A model generated the notes under the pieces. That model saw nothing but the letters and a program-made list of their open reading frames with translations, did not search any database and was not told the origin of the DNA. Shown piece by piece: positions 16,836 through 25,076 of a stretch of DNA of 31,111 bases. Location: contig CAZZCU010000027.1 in assembly GCA_964652825.1 (NCBI GenBank), positions 1-31,111 of the forward strand, in the 5' to 3' direction. Position numbers and translations under genes: made by a program. This DNA is from CAZZCU01 sp964652825. GTDB taxonomy: Bacteria > Bdellovibrionota_B > Oligoflexia > Oligoflexales > CAZZCU01. Within the stretch, counting starts at the first letter, position 1. Each line of letters begins with the position of its first letter.

Positions 16836-16926
16836 AAAATAAAAAGGCCCAATAGCAAACCAGTCGAGAGTCTTTGGTGACTGGCCCGCTTAGGCCTGAT
16901 TTCAGATAGATTGATCTAAAAATCAG
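16836..16926 (-). promoter_or_regulatory. nusA leader: two stem-loops followed by a U-tract (attenuator-like)
   Basis: In the minus-strand RNA a first hairpin (16926-16896) pairs CTGATTT with AAATCAG and AGAT with ATCT around a 6-nt loop. A second, longer nested hairpin follows: AGGCC/GGCCT outside (16893-16897 with 16845-16849), AGC/GCT in the middle, and CCAGTC/GACTGG inside (16879-16884 with 16860-16865), with a 13-nt loop. It runs directly into TTTTTATTTT (about 16845-16836), 24 nt before the nusA ATG. The two hairpins meet at 16896-16897, so they may compete or stack. This has the form of an intrinsic terminator in the leader, suitable for attenuation of the operon. Function is inferred from shape only. 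Confidence 0.6.
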
Positions 16927-17071
16927 AACTGCAGAGCGCCAACCTTCTAACATATCCGGACACCGACCGCAACAACCGGAATCTATTCTCATATAGCAAG
17001 CAGAACAGGCATTTTATCCCGCGAAAGACGGTCGTATTGCTGCCGCTGTCCATCTATAGTAAAGTTTTGAA

Positions 17072-17800
17072 ATGACTGACAAAAGATTACACGAACGCTA
17101 TAGTCTCCTACCACCAGGCGCCGGCTTTATCATTGCTGATGGCGAGTCTTTGCCCGTCAAAGACTTGAGCTATGGCGGCTTGCAACTCCAAGGCATCCCC
17201 GATGGCGCTGACAATACTTCTATTATCCACGACAGGGTGCTGCAGTTGTTTGGGGAAAAAACCCCGGTTAAATTCAAAGTCGCGTACTATTCCAAAACCA
17301 ATTCCGGCTTGATCTTTGTCCACGACACTCCCACAACCCTGTTGTTTTTACGTCAACCCCTGGAATACATCCGTGCAGGCACCAGCCTAAAGAAAATCGA
17401 CTCCAGCATGTTGCATGAACGCTACCGCGAGCATCAAAGCCGTCTTTATCGCGGCGATCTGCAAAGCGAACTTTTGGTCATGGACAATCATCCAAGCACC
17501 GGCGCTTCTTTGGTGGCATCGATTCGGATGGGAGAGCAACAGAAACAACTGCGCTTTAATCGCAATGAATTCGTCACCGGAATCATCAGCAAGGCCGAAC
17601 AACTGGTCCCGACATCAGCATCTCTTGAGATGGATGAGCGACCTGATCACTATACCGTGCGCATGGTAACAGCCTTGCTCACCGGTGCGATCACACAACT
17701 CACTGATCCTGTATTGGAAAATGCCCTGACTACATTTATCGATCGATTGAATCGACAAACGGAAATGCCCGATCTGCAAAAGGCCCCAATTACCAAATAA
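17072..17800 (+). CDS. PilZ-like domain protein
   Basis: 242 aa, soluble. The N-terminus has the pattern of a PilZ c-di-GMP receptor: RLHERYSL (RxxxR, from about residue 5) followed by VKDLSYGGLQLQG ([D/N]xSxxG, about 29-41) and a strand-rich segment VKFKVAYYSKTNSGLIFV, matching a PilZ barrel of ~95 residues. The remaining ~140 residues are a helical region with no motif I know. If the motif is functional, it would bind cyclic di-GMP and change the behaviour of a partner. It is divergent from nusA and separate from that operon. A TATAGT hexamer lies 13 nt before the start, too close to be a normal -10 for a leadered mRNA. The ATG has no strong ribosome-binding site. Confidence 0.6.
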   Translation: MTDKRLHERYSLLPPGAGFIIADGESLPVKDLSYGGLQLQGIPDGADNTSIIHDRVLQLFGEKTPVKFKVAYYSKTNSGLIFVHDTPTTLLFLRQPLEYIRAGTSLKKIDSSMLHERYREHQSRLYRGDLQSELLVMDNHPSTGASLVASIRMGEQQKQLRFNRNEFVTGIISKAEQLVPTSASLEMDERPDHYTVRMVTALLTGAITQLTDPVLENALTTFIDRLNRQTEMPDLQKAPITK

Positions 17801-17826
17801 CGCGCCGCTGTCGCTCTACTCTGATC

Positions 17827-19857
17827 TTAGCGATGACGCGCAATCATTTCGCCTAGCCGCGATTGCGTCTGATATTGATGCAACCAGATCACAAATTCGC
17901 GAATCGAATAAATGGGCTTATAACTATGCTGATCCGCCGAGCGCTTCGTGCCCGTAATCAGTGCACCAGGTATATCAGCAGCTTCGGACGACCAGAAGTG
18001 GTCGGGATTTTGTAAAATCCGAACGCCCATCGGCATCAACGGCCGGAAAGAATCAGGATTCATTTTAAAACCCGAACGCTCCAAGCGGCGATTGATCTCT
18101 TCGAGATTCGCCTGATGCACGACCAAAGACTCGCCCTTGATAATGGCATGTCCATTGATAATCGCGTGACCGTTGATAATCGCATGGCCGCCCACGGTCA
18201 CATGACCATTGCGCGGAGCACGAGCAACCGCATAATAGCCAGAATCCGCAAACCCCATAATCTCCTGAAAGACCCAATTGCCCGAGAGATTGGCAAACGG
18301 TTGAGCACTACCAAACCGACCATAGTCGCAATCTGCACGCGTGTTACTTAATGTCAGAATACGATCGAATGGATTAAAGCGCACAATGCATTCACCACCA
18401 TCGTCCGCGACTGGTGTCGGCGCCAATTTACGAACACTGGTGAAATCGATAGCGATTAAACTATTCGTGTCATTGGGTCGCTCGGTAGCCATACCAACGA
18501 CCTCGCCCGCGGCATTCAACACCGGTCCGCCAGACATACCGGCTTCAGCTAACAGTCTGGTTTCGCCGATCGGTGCATTTAATTTGAGCTTGGCTACCTT
18601 ACCGAAATTAGATGTGTCGTCGGTCGGATAATCGTTCAACTGCAAGGTCCCACTCCGCTTTACCAACGACGTCTGGCTGGCGGGATAACCGATAACCCGT
18701 AACTCTTGATCATCATCAATAGCGTGCGCTATCGTCAACTTTGGCAACGCTTCCGTTGTCGCAGTGTCATAGATACTCAAAAGTGCGGGCACAGCTTCCG
18801 GACGAATTTTTAGCAAAGCCACATCGGACTCAATGTTACGCAGCATCAAAACCGCAGCATCCTTGACCAGTGCGCCACGTACGCGTAGGTCATACAAGTA
18901 AGCCGGATTGGGTTTTACATCGGGCCGCGGACTGCGGAATTTGACGATTTCGTCCTGCTCATGATCAGCATAAGCAATCGGGAATAAATGCGCCGCTGTA
19001 ACCACAAACAAACTTTGGCCATCATTCTCAGCCAGAATGCGTTGCAAGGTACCCGTGGAAAAGATCGGCGCTAAATAGTCCACGTTCGCCGCGATGAAAC
19101 CACTGCCAAGCGACAAGTTACCGCCGATACTGATCTGAACCACCGGATCCGACTCAACATCCTGTGCGACCCATGAAGATCGTGGCATAAATGCCCGCAC
19201 GGAGCTGGGTGCATCAACATCATCATCGAGACGCGCGAACGGCTCGATATAGCGGCTGCCACGCGCGGCAACTTCGATGCTTTCATCGTGTTCTGGCCTG
19301 ATGATCCAAAACACTGAATTAGGATGCGTCTCCTCGACACCGTCACGAACCATGCTCAAGGAAATACCAACCGTGCCTGACGGCATGGAACCGGCAATCG
19401 AAAGATCGGTAATGCAACGAATACTGTTCGTGGCAGCATCATCTTCGCATACAGTTTGTTGCAGAGTTACAAACGGACTTTCCCACTTAACGCCAGTGGC
19501 ATTTTCAACCCGACGTAACTGGTGTTGCTCGTCTTGCAACCACGGACCGCGAATCTTTGGTACAAAGAATTCACTGCGAACATCGCTGGTAAAATACTGT
19601 TCGATCCGAAAGCTGCCGTCCGGAGCTTGAGAGTCCATAATTGCGGGGATACCGGGAAAATACACATAGCGACTGCCCGGTTGCCACATCAGCGAACTTT
19701 GCAGCTCAGGCAATGCCACGGATACATCCGCGTACACTTGTGTCGTTGACGTGAATGTCTCATAGTTGGCGCTGCTTGCCGCCATGCATGCGACTGACAT
19801 GCATAACCAACGTGTGAGACGACTTTGACCGGATCGCAATACCTCGCGCATGGTCAT
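17827..19857 (-). CDS. Secreted trypsin-like serine protease with hexapeptide repeat tract
   Basis: 676 aa. Signal sequence at the N-terminus (basic RSGQSRLTR, then WLCMSVACMAASSA). Residues ~30-245 form a prodomain or accessory domain. The chymotrypsin-fold catalytic domain contains SGFIAANV, VVTAAHLF (His290), ESDVALLKI (Asp345) and EAGMSGGPV (Ser442), an intact triad with good spacing. Downstream is a 200-residue region that includes three tandem GHAIIN-type hexapeptides (about 557-574) and ends in a basic segment. Start at ATG 19857 because GAGGG lies 8 nt upstream; a TTG five codons earlier is less likely. Predicted to act outside the cytoplasm on protein substrates. It is divergent from the TPR regulator and convergent with the PilZ gene (26 bp apart). 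Confidence 0.82.
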   Translation of the reverse strand: MTMREVLRSGQSRLTRWLCMSVACMAASSANYETFTSTTQVYADVSVALPELQSSLMWQPGSRYVYFPGIPAIMDSQAPDGSFRIEQYFTSDVRSEFFVPKIRGPWLQDEQHQLRRVENATGVKWESPFVTLQQTVCEDDAATNSIRCITDLSIAGSMPSGTVGISLSMVRDGVEETHPNSVFWIIRPEHDESIEVAARGSRYIEPFARLDDDVDAPSSVRAFMPRSSWVAQDVESDPVVQISIGGNLSLGSGFIAANVDYLAPIFSTGTLQRILAENDGQSLFVVTAAHLFPIAYADHEQDEIVKFRSPRPDVKPNPAYLYDLRVRGALVKDAAVLMLRNIESDVALLKIRPEAVPALLSIYDTATTEALPKLTIAHAIDDDQELRVIGYPASQTSLVKRSGTLQLNDYPTDDTSNFGKVAKLKLNAPIGETRLLAEAGMSGGPVLNAAGEVVGMATERPNDTNSLIAIDFTSVRKLAPTPVADDGGECIVRFNPFDRILTLSNTRADCDYGRFGSAQPFANLSGNWVFQEIMGFADSGYYAVARAPRNGHVTVGGHAIINGHAIINGHAIIKGESLVVHQANLEEINRRLERSGFKMNPDSFRPLMPMGVRILQNPDHFWSSEAADIPGALITGTKRSADQHSYKPIYSIREFVIWLHQYQTQSRLGEMIARHR
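18136..18189 (-). repeat. Three tandem 18-bp repeats inside the protease gene
   Basis: Units at 18136-18153, 18154-18171 and 18172-18189 share the plus-strand core TTGATAAT-GC-TG-CC with a few substitutions. Each encodes GHAIIN or GHAIIK, and a degenerate fourth unit (GHVTVG) precedes them in the protein. The 18-bp length keeps the frame, so unit number could change without breaking the gene. A small hydrophobic residue at every sixth position is like the rungs of a left-handed beta helix; the structural reading is inference. Confidence 0.8.
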
Positions 19858-19913
19858 GACGTAAACCCTCAAGATCTATGTATGAACTGATTCTCGATGA
19901 TAATGTAGAGTTG

Positions 19914-19976
19914 TGGATAACTGAGGGCCAGCACTTTGTAAAGGCTTGACAAAGATCAATAAATTCAATGTATTAC
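19914..19976. promoter_or_regulatory. Divergent promoter pair sharing a palindrome (protease / TPR regulator)
   Basis: This lies in the 291-bp AT-rich gap 19858-20148, which otherwise holds only the small hairpin at 20096-20115. Plus strand: -35 TTGACA (19946-19951) with -10 candidates TGTATT (19969-19974, 17-nt spacer) or TATTAC (19971-19976, 19 nt). Minus strand: -35 TTTACA (19937-19942), 17-nt spacer, -10 TATCCA (19914-19919). The inverted repeat CTTTGT (19934-19939) / ACAAAG (19949-19954), 9-nt spacer, overlaps both -35 boxes, the position expected of an operator controlling both genes. The promoters are consensus matches only. Confidence 0.45.
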
Positions 19977-20095
19977 ATAAAAATAAAAATAATTGTGGTG
20001 GTATTTTAAAATTCACAAAAATTAAGTCTAGTAAATTCAAGTAGTTACAGGCACAACTGTTTAAGGCCTACAAAAAAAGCAGCTCAACCAAAAAG

Positions 20096-20115
20096 CTTGG
20101 GGCACACAACCCAAG
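20096..20115 (+). promoter_or_regulatory. Small hairpin in the leader of the TPR regulator gene
   Basis: CTTGGG (20096-20101) pairs with CCCAAG (20110-20115) around an 8-nt loop, 34 nt before the TTG start of the regulator gene. No U-tract follows on the plus strand, so it is not a terminator for that gene. It could shape translation or bind a protein. Confidence 0.35.
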
Positions 20116-20148
20116 TTCGTGTATCTTTGCCTATCATTTGTCTAGTGG

Positions 20149-22416
20149 TTGTCCCCAGCAGTACACAATGATTACGAGCAATACACGGTGAGCCGAATAG
20201 AAGCAACTGACGGCATAATTCGCGAAGCGCGGGAAGCACACACCAAAGCTGCCTGGGATACTTTAATTGCCAAATACAAAATACTCATCAGCAGCTCGAC
20301 GAATTCGCGTCTGATCGCCGAACTTTTTCGCATGCTGGCCGCCGATCCACAATGTCTGCATTACAACGAAGCGATATGGGAAGCACTTTTACTCGGCTGC
20401 CTTTCCAGTTGGAATCTTGAGCTCGGTCAGGAGATTGTTCGCTTTCTGCCGCGCACCGCTACTGCGGGTATTGCCATTGCCGCGGCCCGCATTCATTTGG
20501 AGAGCGGGCATCCGACAAACGCGCGAGAATATGCCAAACGCGCATTGCGTCTTGCCAAACTCCAGGACGGCGAACGTTTGCGTTTGGAAATGCTGATCTG
20601 CAATAGTTTTATCGAAGATCGCAAGCCGGCACCCGCGCGCCGACTGTTGGCAAAGATGACCGCATCGCTACAAACCATGAGTCTTGCCGATAGCGAACGC
20701 GCTGAATTGCTTGTCGATATTGCGCGCACGCATTTTTTTCTCGGTCGCTATCCGGCAGCCGCAAAATTCTTTTATGACGCCTATGAACTGTATCGCGACA
20801 TAAAAGATTGGGAAGCAGCTGCAAAAGCCGTCTTTAATGCGGCTGCCTGTTATCACAATGCAGGCGCCAAATCTTTTGACAATGCCTACGCGCTGGTCGA
20901 GGAATGCCGCAAAATCGCCGAAGCCCATAATCTCCCGGGACCACTCGCGCATTGCGAGGCTTTCTATGGCACGGCCGACTATCATCTCGGCAACTTCGCT
21001 GGCGCCCGCGAGCATTATCGCAAAGCTCTGGAGTTCTTGCCTGCATCAGATAAAAGTTTTCGTCGCTTACATATCCTGTCGATGTTGTCATTTACCTATC
21101 TGCGAACAGGAAAATTTGCTCTGGCGCATCGTTTCGGTCAACAAACCCTCGATCTCGCCCAGCTCGACGAATCCGATCGCTTCAAAAGCCGTTATGAGCA
21201 ACTGCATTCTGAGCTGCTATGGGAAGACGGCCGCGTCGAAGAAAGCCAAGATTTGTTGCGCAAATCAATTACGCATTTTTTGAGCCGCGGCAATGTCCAA
21301 ACACTCGAAGAACTATCCGAGATGGGTCGCTACTTGATCCAAGCCGCATGGCTTGGCGAAGCGACAGCCATTTCACGCATTAAGATTGTGGAACAATTGA
21401 AAAAGCATGCCAGCACCTGGTTGCAGTTTTTGTACGGCCTGGGTCAACAAGAGCTATTCTCGGACAACGCTGCGGCGGCGTTAAAAATTTATAACGATAA
21501 TATGTTACCCAAAGCCCGCGCGATCGGTGACAACTATCATCTTAGCCTGGCACTGCTCGGCAAAGTCCAGGCTTTACTGGCTCTGCATCGACCGAACAAA
21601 GAAATCAACGATGCATTCAAGGAATTCGAGGTCGTGACGGCGCGCATGATCGACACGCCGCTCAAAGCCACGGCCAAGATTATTCTGGCAGCGCTGGCTT
21701 ATCGCGGCGGTGATTTTGTCGAGACCGAGCGGCATTTACGCAATGCCTTGCGCCTGTCATACATTAGTTTCGTTGATCGCTTTTGTGTGGAAACCTGGAT
21801 CGCCACCATCGAGGGTAAATCGACGCGCCTGACCACGACCTGGCAGCAACATTTATTGGCGAACTTGACCCGTATTTATTTTAGTCCAAGCTTACGCATC
21901 GTCTCGGAGCGCCACTTTCTGGTTAGTGATCACTTTGAAGTATCCCTTGAGAAGCATCCGGCGTTGGCTGATCTGCTGCATCATATTCTGACACGCGCAT
22001 CCTACACGGCGACAGGCGCTGAACTTCAAACCAATGTTTGGCAACAAAGTCTCAATCAACAAGGTTGGCAACAAAAAATACGCAACACCATCATGCGTCT
22101 GCGAGACTTTTTCCCTTATACTTTGGCTCCGTTAATATTGCATACGGACAACGTCCGCCTGTACTCGGAGGCGATTCGCATTCATGCCCTGCCAGGCAAA
22201 GATCATGCTCCCGAAGACGAAATCTTACGTTTGTTGCGGGATGGGCCGCTATCCAGCGTACAATTGTCCAATCGTATGAATATCTCGGCCGCCACAACCA
22301 AGCGTATCCTCAAACGTCTGACTGAGAATCGCAACATTACAGTGATGAAAGTGGGACGTAATATTTTCTATCAGACTATTGATATGCCGCAGCGACATCT
22401 TGAAGCGGAAATTTAA
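20149..22416 (+). CDS. TPR protein with two C-terminal winged-helix domains, probable transcription regulator
   Basis: 755 aa, no signal peptide or membrane helix. Residues ~60-560 are helical TPR-like repeats with the typical A/G-x-Y-x-x-A pattern (for example FLGRYPAAAKFFYDAYELYR and HLGNFAGAREHYRKALEFLP). Near 590-670 is a segment resembling an OmpR-type winged helix (VSLEKHPALADLLHHIL, then WQQKIRNTIMRLRDFFPY). The last ~65 residues form a second, MarR/Lrp-like winged helix (LSSVQLSNRMNISAATTKRILKRL, then a wing VMKVGRNIFYQT). The layout suggests a cytoplasmic regulator whose TPR part senses a partner. The start is uncertain: TTG 20149 keeps the longest frame, GTG 20188 (MSRIEATDG) is the alternative, and neither has a strong ribosome-binding site. 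Divergent from the protease; its last 41 bp overlap the end of the amylase gene. The target genes are unknown. Confidence 0.78.
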   Translation: MSPAVHNDYEQYTVSRIEATDGIIREAREAHTKAAWDTLIAKYKILISSSTNSRLIAELFRMLAADPQCLHYNEAIWEALLLGCLSSWNLELGQEIVRFLPRTATAGIAIAAARIHLESGHPTNAREYAKRALRLAKLQDGERLRLEMLICNSFIEDRKPAPARRLLAKMTASLQTMSLADSERAELLVDIARTHFFLGRYPAAAKFFYDAYELYRDIKDWEAAAKAVFNAAACYHNAGAKSFDNAYALVEECRKIAEAHNLPGPLAHCEAFYGTADYHLGNFAGAREHYRKALEFLPASDKSFRRLHILSMLSFTYLRTGKFALAHRFGQQTLDLAQLDESDRFKSRYEQLHSELLWEDGRVEESQDLLRKSITHFLSRGNVQTLEELSEMGRYLIQAAWLGEATAISRIKIVEQLKKHASTWLQFLYGLGQQELFSDNAAAALKIYNDNMLPKARAIGDNYHLSLALLGKVQALLALHRPNKEINDAFKEFEVVTARMIDTPLKATAKIILAALAYRGGDFVETERHLRNALRLSYISFVDRFCVETWIATIEGKSTRLTTTWQQHLLANLTRIYFSPSLRIVSERHFLVSDHFEVSLEKHPALADLLHHILTRASYTATGAELQTNVWQQSLNQQGWQQKIRNTIMRLRDFFPYTLAPLILHTDNVRLYSEAIRIHALPGKDHAPEDEILRLLRDGPLSSVQLSNRMNISAATTKRILKRLTENRNITVMKVGRNIFYQTIDMPQRHLEAEI

Positions 22417-24529
22417 CCAATTTAAAGACGTAAGTAGTCGCGGCCGGAACTACATCCAGATAGAGACCACTCGGAACACCACTGGCGCGATATAACATCG
22501 AACCCGTCACACCAGCATCGCGGCTATTTGGATCAGACGGCATCCAGCCATCGCGCAGCCACATCTCCACGAATACATGCCGCTCGTCGTCATTACGAAC
22601 ATGCATGGCCCGCAAAGCACCGAAACGATCCTGGCCGTTAACATCAGTAAAATGAATGGTGGTTTCATGCGAGTTGATCGGATCACTATTGGTAACAACG
22701 AGATAAACATCGTCACCATTATAACGCAGATAAGCATTGATCCATGCTGCTTCTGGCTTGCTTGCATTCGCAGGCATCAGATCGATAAAATTTGGCGAAC
22801 CTTCACGATGTACCTGATTAAAAGGCGCACTGCGTTTTAAACGCAACAACTTGGCATAACTGTCCCGAAACTGTTGCTGCTCATCCGATGTCTGATTCTG
22901 CAACCACTGACGGGTCTGACTCTGATAAACGAAATCAAATATCGACGTGCGCCCGTTATCACCAGCGAACTGCCCATGAACGCCAGCGTCCTCCATAACC
23001 TCCTGCCCACCGTGAAGCAAAAAATTGCCCGGCAATAAAGCTAGATACGCCGTATACGCGCGTCCAAGAGCCGCGCGTTGCTCACGCGTATTCAAACTGG
23101 AGGCAAAATGCCGCGACGCCACCCGAACCTCATCATGATTTTCCATGTAATGGGTAAAAGCATAACCACGTTGAAAAAACAGCGGTCGACCCGCGGGCGA
23201 ACTCAAATAACTGGCGGCATCGATATGGCCGGCCTGCAGGGCCTGATCGCGCATTGCCCAATAAACATAGGAATTATAAATGGAATCAAAACCAGCCGCG
23301 AACATGGCTTCGTAGGAGAAATTCGGCAGACGCATCACTTCATCTGACTCATAAGCCTCGGCCAACAAAAAGATGTCAGGCTGTACGGCACGCAATTCCT
23401 CGACAAAATAACGCCAAAATTCGATCGGCACCGAATGTGCAAAATCCACGCGAAAGCCATCGACCCCAAGCGCGGCCCAATACTTGGCAACATCCACCAT
23501 CTGTTCCCAGGTACGTGGGCGCGGTGAATAATCACCGGAACGGGAATGCAAATTGAAGCCGTAATTAATTTTAGCGGTCTCAAACCAATCATTTAAACGC
23601 GGGCGAGCGCTGATAACATCATTACCGGTCACGCGCGCCGGCTGCTCCAGCTGAATACCATCTTCAAAGATATTTTGGTCATAGATACCATCGGCACCCT
23701 CAACGCCTGGCTGATGCGGCGGCACGAAATGACTGTTTTGAATATAATAGTAGTTATTACTCGTATCAAAAAACTGATCCCGACGATCATCCGAACCCAA
23801 ATTCAAGTGTTGCTTGCAACCGACATCGGTACGATGGACGCGAGCCGTATGATTGGCAACGAAATCAATCATGACTCGCAACCCGAGATGATGAGCGCGA
23901 TTAATCACGTCAACAAGATCATTGATGGTTCCCACCTGTGGCGAAACATCCCACAAGTCGTAAATGGCATAAAAGCTACCCGCCTCACCTTTGACAACAT
24001 CCGGGTCCTGATTGCTGCGGCTAGCCTGCTCAAGGATACCAGTAAGCCAGACATAATCGACACCGAGGTCCTTGATCTCACCGAGAATCTCATCTGATAA
24101 ATCTGTTAGTTTTCCGGCCGCGGCTTCGCCACGATCGCGCGCGAGATAAGTACGCACAGGTAATTGATAAATGACACCGGCACGATCAAGACGCCCCATC
24201 TGACTGTAGTTGGTTTGCTTGGGAAGATGCGTGATCTGGGAGTCAGTGCTACCGCGAAGCTTTACTGTCCATTTAAGATCATCAGCTGGCGATACTTTAT
24301 GCAAACGAACGGTGTTAGCACCTTCGTGAACGACACCAGTCGCGCAAACCTTATCCGTCTCATTAAGTAACGTCCAGGTGCCGGTTGCGTGGCTGTGCCA
24401 GGAAACTTCGACCTGGGAGCCTTGGCGTTTAATGTCCACTTGTTCATCAACACGGGCAAAACTGACAAAACTTAGCGTCTGACAGAGAGTCGTCAGAGCC
24501 GCGATAAGCTTGGCACCGTGCTTGAACAA
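22376..24529 (-). CDS. Secreted GH13-family alpha-amylase
   Basis: 717 aa. Signal peptide (MFKHGAKLIAALTTLCQTLSFVSFA, cut near residue 25). An N-terminal beta-rich domain (~30-110) precedes the GH13 barrel. Region I VMIDFVANHTA (about 220), region II GVDGFRVDFAH (catalytic Asp, about 360), region III LLAEAYES (catalytic Glu, about 389) and region IV MENHDEVR (Asp, about 464) are all intact. The C-terminal ~150 residues form the usual beta domain. Expected to hydrolyse alpha-1,4-glucan bonds outside the cytoplasm or to transfer glycosyl units; substrate specificity is not readable. I choose TTG 24529, which has GGAGG 5 nt upstream; the frame opens at TTG 24541, which overlaps that ribosome-binding site. 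It ends inside the convergent regulator gene (41-bp overlap). Confidence 0.92.
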   Translation of the reverse strand: MFKHGAKLIAALTTLCQTLSFVSFARVDEQVDIKRQGSQVEVSWHSHATGTWTLLNETDKVCATGVVHEGANTVRLHKVSPADDLKWTVKLRGSTDSQITHLPKQTNYSQMGRLDRAGVIYQLPVRTYLARDRGEAAAGKLTDLSDEILGEIKDLGVDYVWLTGILEQASRSNQDPDVVKGEAGSFYAIYDLWDVSPQVGTINDLVDVINRAHHLGLRVMIDFVANHTARVHRTDVGCKQHLNLGSDDRRDQFFDTSNNYYYIQNSHFVPPHQPGVEGADGIYDQNIFEDGIQLEQPARVTGNDVISARPRLNDWFETAKINYGFNLHSRSGDYSPRPRTWEQMVDVAKYWAALGVDGFRVDFAHSVPIEFWRYFVEELRAVQPDIFLLAEAYESDEVMRLPNFSYEAMFAAGFDSIYNSYVYWAMRDQALQAGHIDAASYLSSPAGRPLFFQRGYAFTHYMENHDEVRVASRHFASSLNTREQRAALGRAYTAYLALLPGNFLLHGGQEVMEDAGVHGQFAGDNGRTSIFDFVYQSQTRQWLQNQTSDEQQQFRDSYAKLLRLKRSAPFNQVHREGSPNFIDLMPANASKPEAAWINAYLRYNGDDVYLVVTNSDPINSHETTIHFTDVNGQDRFGALRAMHVRNDDERHVFVEMWLRDGWMPSDPNSRDAGVTGSMLYRASGVPSGLYLDVVPAATTYVFKLVKFPLQDVAAAYQ

Positions 24530-24630
24530 TCGAACCTCCAAAGGATTGAGCTGCCCCGATGGTAAACGACAACGCCGGATGGGTCAAAACCTATTTTCAA
24601 CGAGAAATTATTGAACTATATCTCCCAGAC

Positions 24631-25067
24631 ATGATGATGCTCAAGACTTTGCAAAGCACACCACCTTTATCGCCGAACTTCTACATCAGACACGCGACAC
24701 TTGTCGCCCGTGACTTATTGGGCAAGGGTCTGCTGGTGAAGACTAGAGACAGCGAACTCATCGTCGTGCAACTAACTGAGGTTGAGGCTTACACACAAGC
24801 TGGTGATGAATCTTGTCATGCGTTTCGCGGCATCACTAAACGCAACTGGCCAATGTTTGAAGCCGAAGGAACTTGTTATGTATATCTGTCTTATGGCATC
24901 AATNNNNNNNNNNNNNNNNNNNNNNNNNNNNNNNNNNNNNNNNNNNNNNNNNNNNNNNNNNNNNNNNNNNNNNNNNNNNNNNNNNNNNNNNNNNNNNNNN
25001 NNNATTACAGCAACGCCACGCATTGGTATTTCCAAAGCCAAAGACCTGCCCTGGCGATTTTTATTAA
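24631..25067 (+). CDS. mpg: 3-methyladenine DNA glycosylase (AAG/MPG family), split by assembly gap
   Basis: Base-excision repair enzyme removing alkylated purines. Before the gap: FYIRHATLVARDLLGKGLLV, then LTEVEAY (the Glu is the catalytic base), SCHAFRGITKRN, and GTCYVYLSYGIN. After the gap: ITATPRIGISKAKDLPWRF, the family's C-terminal signature. The two pieces are in different frames, as expected if the 100-N run is only a placeholder; family length suggests ~250-300 nt are really missing. I start at ATG 24631 (three ATGs in a row), since the open ATG at 24559 would leave only 29 bp to the divergent amylase start. The 3' end is doubtful: as printed the frame continues to 25345, antisense to the next gene; removing one T from the T5 run at 25058-25062 gives PWRFY and a stop at 25065-25067. 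Confidence 0.88.
24904..25003. other. Assembly gap (100 N)
   Basis: Exactly 100 unknown bases inside the glycosylase gene. The round number and the frame change across it indicate a scaffold placeholder rather than a measured length. Confidence 0.99.
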
Positions 25068-25076
25068 ACAACATAA

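Noticed and set aside
16813..17071. Searched by eye for rimP or a tRNA upstream of nusA
   Set aside because: Only 259 bp, no open frame resembling RimP and no tRNA T-loop sequence; it holds the leader hairpins and start regions of two divergent genes.
18136..18189. Possible CRISPR or minisatellite array
   Set aside because: No spacers; units are contiguous, in frame and encode part of the protease.
20096..20115. Hairpin as a terminator
   Set aside because: No gene ends here on either strand, and the plus-strand tail is not U-rich.
24559..24630. Upstream ATG for mpg adding 24 residues
   Set aside because: The extension lacks family similarity and a ribosome-binding site, and would leave only 29 bp to the divergent amylase start.
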